64,000 nucleotides of DNA. It comes from Lojkania enalia. Lineage: Eukaryota > Ascomycota > Dothideomycetes > Pleosporales. The notes under the pieces were generated by a model. It did no database searches and was not told where the DNA came from. It was given only the letters and a program-made list of their open reading frames with translations. The DNA is taken from contig ML986589.1 of NCBI GenBank assembly GCA_010094045.1, positions 193,974 to 257,973 of the forward strand. Reading direction: 5' to 3'. Of this stretch, positions 24,307 through 34,267 are shown piece by piece. Made by a program: the position numbers and the translations under genes. Within the stretch, counting starts at the first letter, position 1. Each line of letters starts with the position of its first letter.

Positions 24307-26046
24307 CTATCTTTGGCGTCGTGGCATGTCCCTTGCCTCTTCTGCGCTCACAACCCTCAGTGACTTGAGGTTCCCCTCCAGCTTGAGCGGCGAAGCCGCC
24401 TGCTTCCCCACATTCTCAACAGTCTTCCACTCTTTACGGGGAGTACTCTGTGAGCTGTTAGCATCTATGATATGCTGTTGCCTCTCCGTATCAGCACGCG
24501 CCTTACGAAAAGCGACGATTTTAGCGCAGTTCATCTCTACCGTCGACGCAAGTCTCGGGTGTTTCTCCATAAACTTGTCGAATACCCTAACGTTTGGAAT
24601 CTGACCCATGATCTTGAGATGTGCCAAGTTGTTCGCAAGACAATCGAATACAGCATCATCCCGCTCGCACAATTTCTCAATCAGAGCCATATTGTCGAAA
24701 GACGGAAGACCATTCCGGATATAATCACAGTAATGCTTGGTGAAATGACCTACGTAGCGATCCATTCCAAGGGTTCGAGCAGCACGACGAACTGCGAGGT
24801 TCTCCATAAAGTTGTCTCCACGGAATGGGATGCTGTAGATCTTGTGGCAAGATCCCATATCGGTGAGCCAGTCCACGATATGGTGAACTGCTGGAACAGC
24901 AATAGTAGGAGCAACTTGCACACTACTTTCTTGCGGGTGTTGTGTGAAATAGTTGCACGCCTTTTTCGAGACCTGCATGAACATACGCTTAGGTACATGT
25001 CGGACTGCAACCTGACCAATATAGATAGAGATCGATGGACCTCGGAAAAGCTCTTCGCGTTGCTTGAGCGACATGTCCCGAATATCCTGTATTTTAGCTC
25101 CGCTCGTCCAACCCCCTTCTTTGCCTTGGTCGCTTTCCGCTGGCTTGTTCACTATAAATGTGGGGGTTAGCAGGCTTCTGGACAGAGGGTTAGGTTTCTT
25201 ACTAAGATTGACCGGGAAGCTTAACACTGGAGCTGGTTTCGGCGTCGAATGTTGCGCAAGTTTGGATTTTGGTGATGGGGGACAAAGGACTGGCTCTTCA
25301 ATCAAAGTGGTGGCTGAGTTCGAAACTGAGCCGTCGGTCGGGACTGTGGTGGCTTTGCACTCTATTCCGTCGTCATTGATAGTGTTAGGGGTTGAAAATA
25401 GGCCCTCGCTTGAGGTCTCGTTACTGACAGAGCTTGCGGCTTTGTCTTCCTTGGTTTCAGCATCAAAATTAGGGGTTTCGGCATGGCCTTCAATATCGTG
25501 ATCGGACTCCTGGTTGGCCGGCTTGGGCTCGGACTTAGACTCCGGCTCCAGCTCCGGTGGAGGATCAACTATACTCCCTGCGTGATTTTCACGCCTTTCC
25601 TCCAGTTCCCCGAGCCGAGTAACCTTCTCTTGAAGAGCCAACTCAAGCTTTAAGATCAAAGTATCTTTCTTTTCCACCTCTGATTTTAAAATCTCGGCCT
25701 TTTCTACCTGCTGTCCATTCATCGACTTCAACTTTTCGATTTCAGTAGCAAGATCCCAGCTCTTTGACTTTAGCTCCTCATGGCGAACTTTCTCTTCTTT
25801 CAGCTCGAGCTCCAACTCGCGAATGCGAATGTTCTTTACCTCGAGTTCCATCTTGAAATTTTTCTTAAGTGCCAGTTCCTCCTCCTCTTCCTCCTTCTCG
25901 TCGGCCCAAGACATGCGAGGCTTCGGCGTCATATCAGCGATAGATTGCTGACCTTTTAGGTGAATCTTTGCCCACGTTGCCGGGACCGTGTTGGTTGTCG
26001 GCATGGTTGCGATTGCTAGAAAGTTAAGTTCGACGCGGGATCTCAC
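24307..26046 (-). CDS. BTB/POZ-like domain protein with N-terminal coiled coil, paralogue 3 (up to 579 aa)
   Basis: Single-exon frame from ATG at 26,046; a second ATG at 26,004 (residue 15, MPTTNTV) is an equally plausible start and resembles the MPIVKQT start of paralogue 2. Residues of about 50-160 are a long Glu/Lys/Leu heptad region (run of Glu, then alternating ELELELKEEK-type repeats), a strong coiled-coil candidate absent from the other paralogues. The BTB-like family domain lies at about 321-500: SISIYIGQVAVRHVPKRMF, VRRAARTLGMDRYVGHF, the variant signature QIPNVRVFDKFMEKHPRLA. The signature has lost the DP of IPDP. The coiled coil suggests self-association. No catalytic motif. Confidence 0.85.
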   Translation of the reverse strand: MRSRVELNFLAIATMPTTNTVPATWAKIHLKGQQSIADMTPKPRMSWADEKEEEEEELALKKNFKMELEVKNIRIRELELELKEEKVRHEELKSKSWDLATEIEKLKSMNGQQVEKAEILKSEVEKKDTLILKLELALQEKVTRLGELEERRENHAGSIVDPPPELEPESKSEPKPANQESDHDIEGHAETPNFDAETKEDKAASSVSNETSSEGLFSTPNTINDDGIECKATTVPTDGSVSNSATTLIEEPVLCPPSPKSKLAQHSTPKPAPVLSFPVNLSKKPNPLSRSLLTPTFIVNKPAESDQGKEGGWTSGAKIQDIRDMSLKQREELFRGPSISIYIGQVAVRHVPKRMFMQVSKKACNYFTQHPQESSVQVAPTIAVPAVHHIVDWLTDMGSCHKIYSIPFRGDNFMENLAVRRAARTLGMDRYVGHFTKHYCDYIRNGLPSFDNMALIEKLCERDDAVFDCLANNLAHLKIMGQIPNVRVFDKFMEKHPRLASTVEMNCAKIVAFRKARADTERQQHIIDANSSQSTPRKEWKTVENVGKQAASPLKLEGNLKSLRVVSAEEARDMPRRQR

Positions 26047-27576
26047 AGTAAATCCAGTCGAGTTTATGAGAGCGGGGTTGGCCGATAGTCTAAGAGGGAG
26101 TTCGCAGCGCTTCAGGAAATTTTTGAATAAGACGAAGCTTGTTTAATGAGGGGCTGTTGAAAACTCCAAGTGAAGGCTGGGTTCGATGGGACTGGAGAAT
26201 TGTTGTCGCAGCGTGAAGGCAGTAGTAGCTACACTGACGCACCAAATAGCCTTCCTTCGGTTTTCTGCTCTAGATTCCCGGCAGGCTATTATGGAGACTA
26301 TTGAAAGACAGAAACTGCCTTGAAAAAGGCGTTAACTTTTTAGGCCTTTAGAGAATGCCGCAAGTGGCTAGACTACGAAGCGGTCGTGCTCCTATACGAG
26401 GACCTCTTTACGAAACCGACGGAGTTTGGTTGAGGACTTGACGCCAAAGTTGAAGAAGAAGAAGGGTTAAGAATTTAAATTTGGCTTCTCCCACGGTTGA
26501 AATTACGGGTGGAAATTCAGTGGTGAAGGGATGGCGAGTCGTGACGGCTGGCGAGAGGCTGTATAACGTCGGTGAAACTCGGTCTTGGCGTCCGCTCGTC
26601 TTCCACCGTATCGCAGCTGCCTGGCATGAACATAGATAGTGCACCCGCACTTTGTTCGAGAAGTAGCTTTTCAGCACTAGGGTAGACAGATTACTCATAT
26701 GGTTCCAGTACATGCTGTTTCTAATACAAGTACGTCTCATCCGTGTCACTCCACTAGTCAATATTCGAGCCTTCCTAGATTTCCAGCTTCTCTCTCTTTG
26801 TGCTTTTCAACTTGAGGCTCTTCGCTGTGGGCATTATCAATTTTGATATATCTCTCTTCCAAACCGTTTTCTATTGGTTCTGTCTGCCCTTGGGGACCCG
26901 TGAATGGTAGTATCTAAGATATCAGAATGAAGAAGGGGCATCTGCGAGACTATCGAGCGTTGTATAGCTACTTCAAAATTCCACCAATGCAGCTACCTCG
27001 ATATAGTGACGTAATACCAAGTGCCGAAAGAAGCGATAAGTGTTCCTTATCATACGTACGAAATTTCTTTCCAATCCTCGCTCTACTCTACTGACACGAT
27101 ATGAAATAGGCACTTGACATAGCGACTCCCTCCCTTCCAGGATGTTGCAAAACAATCTACGCGAATAATTCCTCAGATTCCATATTCGTGGTTCTTGGTA
27201 GAGGCTATCACTACCTCTACCGCGAGGATAACTTCACGTCCGACCGCGAATTTGAAACGGATTACGACAATAAACCTTGACGGTATCTGTCCTCCATATA
27301 TTTTCCATGACTTTGGAAGCACCGCGCACTTCACCTTCTGTACCCGTTCGGACAGCATCAACTGTTGTATATCATGTCACTAGCCCCTACAAGGAGAAGA
27401 TGGGCTAGGTCTGATGGGCAAGTCCAGCTTCGGCGGTGTACCAAACTTCTACTTTAACACCATTTATAAATTAAGACGCGGACGTATAGACCTAGTTGCA
27501 CGATGAATTGCTTGCTGAGTATAGCTTGTTTAGGCACGTGGGGTTAATGGATTGCCATTAATTATGAGTTCGTAGT
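26047..27576. other. Intergenic, no confident gene
   Basis: About 1.5 kb of normal composition between paralogue 3 and the archaemetzincin gene. Short minus-strand frames at 26,408-26,761, 26,973-27,155 and 27,173-27,361 have some protein-like runs in alternating frames (for example a KIYGGQIPSRF stretch), which could be a decayed gene, but I cannot name it. Confidence 0.4.
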
Positions 27577-28977
27577 TCAAATCCCTGTTTGTTCTCCCAG
27601 TCTCGCACCCAACCATGCTTTGAATCCAGCGAACATGCCTACATCCTTCCACTGTCCACAGAATTCTAAAAGTAGCTCATCCCGTTGCTTCGCCCAGATC
27701 CTTTTTTCTGCATCTATCCTGCTTTCATCACCTCTAGCCAGTAGCTCCCCAGCAATTGCATGAGAGACTTTGGATAGGCAAACGGGACACAAATATGGAG
27801 GTTGCCGTACATCTTCAGCCATACCTGCTGTACCTTGCATGTTACAAGCATAATACACACAGTGATCCATACCCAGACAGTGACCTAACTCGTGTGCAAC
27901 CGTGCGACAGAGACGAGAAAACCAAAGCGCTTGAAGATCTTTGCTAGTCGACGGCAGTGCGATTCCCACGACCGCATCAACTGCAGCGCGAAGGGGAGAC
28001 GACTCTTCTAGATCTTCCGAGATTGCTGGTTCGAGGCCTTCCGCCGCGCAAAGCCTGTCCACATATTCCTTGCAATGGCTAGCAGGCCACATATGTGAAT
28101 AATCTATTCCCGCGAGGATATCAAGGGCAGGGTTATACCGAGCCGTTGAAACGACCGCAACACGGCTCCCTCCATACGCACGACCGCAGCAAAAATCATC
28201 GTCCTCGTCTTCGTAAATATCATGGTCGACTAGGAACATTACAGAATACGCGTCCGCTGGTAGGCTGTCGATTGCGGCGTCCAGAATATCGTTGAGATTG
28301 AGCTGGCCTTTGAAAGTACCGTCAGGCGAGGGTCGGACGCGAATTCTAGTTATTCTGTCTCCGATTGCGAGGCCGATGTATGTGGGTAGATTGTTGTCAT
28401 TTTTGGTCTTCTCTTTCCAGGGGACGAAGCGTATCGGTAGGGGCAATTGTCTGATTGGCATGCCGTGGTAGAAGGCGGTCAAATAGCTAATAAAGTGCGA
28501 GATATCCGGGGATGCGAGGTTGGGGGACTGGGTTAGCGTGAGTTTGGCCCTTTTTGCGGGCTTCTTTCCTGCTTCAATATTTGCTTGTATCCAGTCTTTC
28601 ATGAACGCCATGTCGGAGCCGATTTCGGGGACAGATGCAACGTATATTTTCTTTCGTTTTTGAGTGGGTTTATTCCTTTCTTTCTCATGCAGCCATGAGC
28701 GAAAACTTTGTGGCGGCCATTTTGGATCCCAGTGTAAGTCGTCGTCAGGTAAGACCAGGGGACCCGGAAATGTTGAGGGGCGTTTGGTGTTGGCTAGAAT
28801 CGAATCCGCAAAGGAACTGCGGTTTTGCCGTTTGGATGGCTTTGGTGTTTTCCCGGTTTTTGTTGTCGCTGCCGCTCTTCTACTTGCGTGGGGTCGCGTG
28901 AAGCCAGCTTCCGGTGCGTAAGCTGAGGACTCGAGCTGGAGGGTGCGATGTAAACACGGTTTTAGCGAGCCGAACAT
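27577..28977 (-). CDS. Archaemetzincin-family zinc metalloprotease (466 aa)
   Basis: Single-exon frame from ATG at 28,977. The C-terminal half has the full archaemetzincin signature: HELGHCLGMDHC starting at residue 362 (HExxHxxGxxHC, the Met-zincin zinc ligands and catalytic Glu), then C-x4-C with a Met two residues on (ACNMQG), and a CPVC pair about 17 residues later, which in this family forms a second, structural zinc site. Upstream, a proline-rich strand region (FYHGMPIRQLPLP) and the segment YSVMFLVDHDIYEDEDDDFCCGRAYGG fit the family core. The N-terminal 90 residues are basic and probably disordered. Archaemetzincins are predicted aminopeptidases; physiological substrates in fungi are not established. 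No signal peptide is evident, so a cytosolic or nuclear location is likely. Confidence 0.93.
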   Translation of the reverse strand: MFGSLKPCLHRTLQLESSAYAPEAGFTRPHASRRAAATTKTGKTPKPSKRQNRSSFADSILANTKRPSTFPGPLVLPDDDLHWDPKWPPQSFRSWLHEKERNKPTQKRKKIYVASVPEIGSDMAFMKDWIQANIEAGKKPAKRAKLTLTQSPNLASPDISHFISYLTAFYHGMPIRQLPLPIRFVPWKEKTKNDNNLPTYIGLAIGDRITRIRVRPSPDGTFKGQLNLNDILDAAIDSLPADAYSVMFLVDHDIYEDEDDDFCCGRAYGGSRVAVVSTARYNPALDILAGIDYSHMWPASHCKEYVDRLCAAEGLEPAISEDLEESSPLRAAVDAVVGIALPSTSKDLQALWFSRLCRTVAHELGHCLGMDHCVYYACNMQGTAGMAEDVRQPPYLCPVCLSKVSHAIAGELLARGDESRIDAEKRIWAKQRDELLLEFCGQWKDVGMFAGFKAWLGARLGEQTGI

Positions 28978-30123
28978 TGTATCGCAGATTCCATAGGTAT
29001 CGAATAGGATAACCTGAAGAGTATGACGAATACTGAGTTCAATGAAAAAAACCTCAAAGCATTTGTACTCTCTTGATCTCCTGTTGCCTGAACCGCCGCA
29101 CGATGAGGCTGTGTTGCTGTGTGCCTTGGAGGCCTGTGAGTGCTAGTTCCGAGGAGGGATGGCTGGACAGGGATTAGAGCCTGTGAAACATCGATCTAAT
29201 CTCAACTCACCCGATAGCGAGGCAATGCATTGCTTTGGCATACTGGTAACTATACTTTTAATATATTATCTTCCTGTCAAGCTCGATTACTCCGGCTAGA
29301 CACCCAAATCTTCCAGAACTAGGTCCCATCGGCCCATTGTTGCTCGGAGGCATCACATTTCGACACAAGAAACAAGAGCGTGGCTTCACCAGGTTGGATG
29401 CGAGCGGCGCGTTGAAGGGTGTCCACCGCAGAATTGACTATTAGGACATTCTGGCGATCTCGCTGTCTGAATGGTGGTGCTAAGAGAGTCACTTATCGGC
29501 AGAAGAACGCAAAGAGCATTCCCATTACGCGCGAAGAAAGTTTTAAGCTTTCGCGAACTGCACGATAGTTGAGTGTCCGATGACATTCGGCGTAAGCCAC
29601 ACCATTCTCAGCACGATCGATCCATATAAGCGATCTATACAAACCCTTGCGCTTGAACATTGCGTGCAACCGGAGACCAGTTGCTCTAGCTGCATGGCAA
29701 GCCCATACTATGAGGAGTTATATCCATCATGGGAATCTTCAGTTCGGGGTTTGGAAGGTGCAGCCGTGCCGCAATTCTACGCGAGCTTCCCAGCCGACAC
29801 GGCCGCCGCGGGCACGCCCCCGTGGCAGTTACCTGGTTCGAAAAAGGTGTAGCTAGCCATCAGCCAGAAATAAACCCTCAGGAGCAATCTGCGTAGGAAT
29901 TAGAGCCGTTGTGCCGATTTCCTAGCGGGTTTTCATATCTGCGCCCAAGTCCATTGAGGCTGCCCTGCGGGCGTCTAGACCATGAGAAGAAGAATGTTTA
30001 TGTCTATCTCGTCACCCAAAGCTAGAGTATCACCTATTCACAATTCCCCTACTACATCGTATCCATGTGTATTTGTTTCCTACGTCATGGCTGTAGCTAG
30101 GTGGGGCCGGCGGGGTTCCATAG
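28978..30123. other. Intergenic, no confident gene
   Basis: Normal composition. Short frames on both strands (for example 29,386-29,586 minus and 29,580-29,852 plus) show no recognisable domain and overlap each other. The proximal part is presumably the promoter of the archaemetzincin gene. Confidence 0.4.
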
Positions 30124-30273
30124 TGTCACGTATCAAGGAGCATCAATTGCTGAGGCAAATATTGATGTATTGAAGGAGGGTAAGTTGCCTGCCTCGGTAG
30201 AAGCTGGCGATGGTGAGACTATATAGGCCTGAAAAACAGACTAACTATAATAGGATACTAGAAACATGTGACA
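30124..30273 (+). repeat. Probable solo LTR, unmutated copy
   Basis: A 150-bp segment starting TGTCACGTATCAAGG and ending CATGTGACA, so it has TG..CA ends with a short terminal inversion. The inner part (CATCAATTGCTGAGGCAAATATTG and onward to CTAACTATAATAGGAT) is shared with 39,162-39,322, which is its RIP-mutated relative. Flanking five bases are CATAG and CTCAG, an imperfect target duplication, so solo-LTR status is inferred mainly from the second copy and the ends. Confidence 0.55.
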
Positions 30274-33103
30274 CTCAGCAAAGACTATATGGTTGTGCAT
30301 GTTACAGTCAGTCAACCTAGAATCCTCAAAGCTCGTGTCAAAATTCTCCGCCCTTTTTGAATTGGTGCTAATTTTTTTCGAAGCCGGGAACGAAGGCTGC
30401 TTTCGAGGCATTGAACAGTCTGAGGGTGCATGAAGGTAGCATTTCTCCTTGACGCAGGGTATGTGGAACTTTAGCAGAATACTGCGACACCCAAGACAGG
30501 TCAGCAACGGCTAAATGTCTATAGGTCGGATATTAAAGTCTAATACATTGATACTCTGAACCGCTTTGCGAACATCTCTGGCATGTGAGCACATCCTCCA
30601 TGCTAGGAGTTTATCTTGACCCAATTGCTCACGACCATCCACACCAGGCTTGCCCGTTACTAGTCTTGAATTATCGTGCTCCGTACCTCAAATTCTGGTG
30701 TGCCCTTTGAGAAGTTTTGACCAGGAAACGGGCAAATGACATTGGTCACGTGATCTGTTACGGCCGTGCGCGGGGCACGGAGAGCTTTCCAGCATATAAA
30801 TGTCCTCACCACCCCCACCTCCCCCGCCTTCCACTAAGATTTCTTCCCCCATCCGCTCTAGTGCCGTCAAAAATCCAACAAAAACTTCTCATGCGTTCTC
30901 CAAAAGCCACCTTAAATCTTTTATGTTGTCTTTCAATACCCACACAAGACGTCTTCTTATTTTTCTTCCACCAAGCCATCATGAGCTTGACATTGTCATC
31001 CAATTTATTGTTCATGACCGTCGATCATCGACATTGCCGAACATATGCACCTGCGTTCCTATCTCCCCTTTATTGCTGATGCTCCAGACATACGCCAAGC
31101 CGTCGCCTTGCCAATCCTCTGGCTGTCCTCGACTGACGCGTAGGGTATCTACCCTCCCCAAACTCATGCAACACGTCAGAGCGTATGTGTCACTCGCCTT
31201 CACTATCACAGAGCTTCCGCTAACGAAGCACAGATTAGGTTCTTTATTCTTCATATACTTCAGGATCTTGATAGGGTCTTGAGGCTAACTTCCACCTTTG
31301 GGCCTGGTTTGTAGCCCGGATGTCCCGACGCCGCCGGGGTTGGCTGCAACAACTTACATAGCATCACGCTTGAGTCTCAACTAGTAGAGCTAAGCATCGT
31401 ATGTTCGTTGCGTTTCGTCGTGTAACATATCTTTCAATGCAACTAGGTCCCAGGGAGCGATAAGTGTAACGACGCCGCTAGTTCTGTATTTCAGTTTAAC
31501 TAGAAGCCCGTTAGCCTTGTGCGCACGGAGACCTAGAGCTCTAGTGGCTTCCGGTCTCGAGGATCTTAGCAGTCACAAACTTAGATGTGGTGGATATATT
31601 GTAAATACAGAACTTGTTTTCTCACACTCCATAACTTGTTCCTCTATCCTTGAATTATCAATAGCAATCCTTGTTAGATTATGACTTCGACATAACATCA
31701 TCATCTTTCACCAAGTCAACGTGAAAGAAAAACCTTACTTTGTCGCAAGCGCTGGTATCTTTGTATGTCGCCCACTTTCACCTTTGCCCGCTGACAAAGT
31801 CCTGAGAAATTCGGCCGATGCCATAATCTAGCGAGGATTCATGGCTTGCTAGAACTCCTTGAATAGATTTCGTCGATCGACTCTACCAAGGAGAAGTAGC
31901 GGTTGGTAGAGCATGCTGCTTATTCATTACGATACATTTACTCTTTCCAAGGTTGCCTGTAGCCGCTTGGCTTAATGTCTAGCTCTTAGTCACCGTAGAA
32001 CTGCTATTTCATGCAAGATTTTCAACATGATTTATGCCTCATTTCCAGAATTAGCTCACTAGGGTAAGGAAGTAAGGATCACGCTAGTGGTGATCTGCAC
32101 ATTGATTACCCAATCGCTCGTCCAGTCATTTAGCTTGCATAGGGTCTGCGCTCAATTTCAAATCTCGCGTATACCCTTAGATGTACATCCTATTTCCAGT
32201 ATTTCGACCAGTAACATCGGCCTCCGAGATTGCTGCATGATTCGCTCGTTGTTGTTGACCTCACTATCACTTATTCGTTACTGGGCAATGCTCGAGTGGC
32301 GTACTGCGATTTGGCAGGCATTAGAATTCTGCAGACAGCAATATGGATGTAAACACATTTCAATCTATCTGTTTATCCGGTGCTCTTTTTGCTTCAGTTC
32401 TTGTTTTTACGAGAACCTGGCATTTCTATCCATTCGACCGTTGGCGCCACTAGATGCGCGCGATCAGTAACATGTGGCCAATGCACCAATCAAAACAACG
32501 CCTAAAATAACTATTTAAGAATGAAAAGTAGTATTGTTCATGTATGCCGAGCCATATTTCAGTAAAGCGTTGAACGTCTTGGCTTCTAAAAACTCTCCTT
32601 CGAGGTGGGGCTAGGTGTGTAATCTACTATTCACTTTTATAACATCAAGCACAGGATGACGATGGCGGGTTCCCGCATTTTCTGCTTGGCTCAAATTGTT
32701 CTAGTGGCTTAGTGTTCTGTAGAAGCTGTCGAATCAAGGATTCCACCGAACGTAGTTCGGTAGCACTAGTCCTAGAAAACGAAATGGACTCATGAGTAAG
32801 CTGCCACAATTACCATTCGTTCATCCATACCGAGCCTTTCAATAGATTCGGGGTGACGCCCATTATTTGTCAACTATTAGGATTCCATGATTGGATCAAT
32901 TTCATCTTGGCTTTGATCCATGAGCTAGCATGCTCAGTATTATCCAAGGCCTTGGATCCCAGTATACCTGAGAACCAGACGACTGGTGTGTGATGCGTGC
33001 GATATCAAAAGCAATGATGGAATATATATATATATATAAATATGCAATGCTCACCTCTATTCCATTTTCATAGCTATCACTACTATTCTTTATCGATTCG
33101 CCG
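30274..33103. other. Intergenic, no confident gene
   Basis: Nearly 3 kb without a gene I can support. A TATA-like ATATAAATG lies at about 30,794 downstream of a CACGTG-like CACGTGATC (30,747-30,755) and upstream of a pyrimidine-rich leader, which resembles a promoter. The frames after it (30,800-31,282 plus; 31,012-31,254 minus) conflict and match nothing I know. A 127-codon plus frame at 32,087-32,470 is likewise unassigned. A (TA)n run is at 33,023-33,042. Confidence 0.4.
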
Positions 33104-33105
33104 TA

Positions 33106-34251
33106 ACGTAGTTTACAAGCGAGCTGTCAGTACAAGCGAGCTGTCACCTCACCAAACTTTTGACGGCCTACCTAGATCAACGCATAATAGCTCAACGCAG
33201 CAACGCGCAATCAACCTATAAAGAATCACAAATCATCCTTGCAATCTCAGCTATCGATCGAGGTCAAGTTTCAACCGAGAATGGCGCTGCAATAACTTTT
33301 CGCTGCCCTTAAAGTACTCTCCGCCTTCGACGCGCTGGAATAGCTGCGCGACGCGATTATGAGCCGAATTCAAAGAAGCTTACAAAGACTGAAAAGGAGG
33401 TACTTATTAGCTATATCCTTGATCAGGATTCACGAGGATTTCCGCCTACGATCGACGGCGTACGAGCTATGGCGAATAGACTATTAGCTGAGCGCGGCGC
33501 TGAGATCTCAGCCTTAGTACGCGATTATATCAACCATATTGACAAGACTACCTTCCTTCCAGCCTTTAAAGCAGCCTATAATTGATTAATTACAGAAGCT
33601 AATATCCGCGCAAGCTTTCGAGGCGGTACTATTAAAGCTTAATATTAAGCTACATACGCTGATACTACCTGTACTAGAGACTACCCCCTAGGAGGCTAAA
33701 ACACCTAGTAACGCGCGCGAACTAGAGGTTTAATTAATAATAATTTGTAGCAGGATTTAGCGATATTAAGACTTATCACCTACATTAATTATCGCAGCCT
33801 TTAATTAGCTTTAAAAGGGCGCTGTAATAATAACGCATTCGATCGCGCTGATGGCTGATTGAATTAAGAGCCTTGAGTGAGCGAACGAGGCAGCAACAAA
33901 GCGAAAACAACGGAAAAGAAAGCGATTACAGAAGCAGGGGATTCTAATAAAGGCTGCAGGTGAGGATATAATTAATCAAAATAACGTTGAGGGGTAGATT
34001 AATAAGGAAATTCGTAATTAGAGTGCTCAGCTATAAGAGAGTAGCCAGCCTCAACGGAGCTGCAGGCGCTGTAAACAGCCTGGCCATAATGCTCGAACGT
34101 GCTAAATTGATAGCGCAGGTGTCAAATAATCTAATAGACTATCGCTTCTTACAGTATATATATGTGTGGTTGATAATTATCGCGATTAAGTCGTTCGAAT
34201 CTTAGTAGGGTGACAGCTCGCTTGTACTGACAGCTCGCTTGTAAACTACGT
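33106..34251 (+). mobile_element. Internally deleted Fot1/pogo-like DNA transposon (1,146 bp)
   Basis: Terminal inverted repeats of about 44 bp (33,106-33,149 and 34,208-34,251) start ACGTAGTTTAC and match essentially perfectly; the target duplication is TA (33,104-33,105 and 34,252-34,253), typical of Tc1/mariner-pogo elements. Each TIR holds two direct copies of ACAAGCGAGCTGTCA at a 17-bp period. Plus-strand remnants read as the N-terminal CENP-B-like DNA-binding part (SYILDQDSRGFPPT, then GVRAMANRLLAERGA) joined directly to the C-terminal part (DYINHIDKTTFLPAF) and a terminal zinc knuckle (CKQPGHNARTC). The DDE catalytic core is missing, so this is a non-autonomous derivative. Stops are present; CA/TG depletion is only partial, mostly in the right half. 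Confidence 0.9.
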
Positions 34252-34267
34252 TACCCTTCAAGGCATT

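Noticed and set aside
30717..31282. Overlapping 120- and 160-codon plus frames after a TATA-like box
   Set aside because: They compete with each other and with a minus frame, show no domain, and lack a clear start context, so I could not support a gene.
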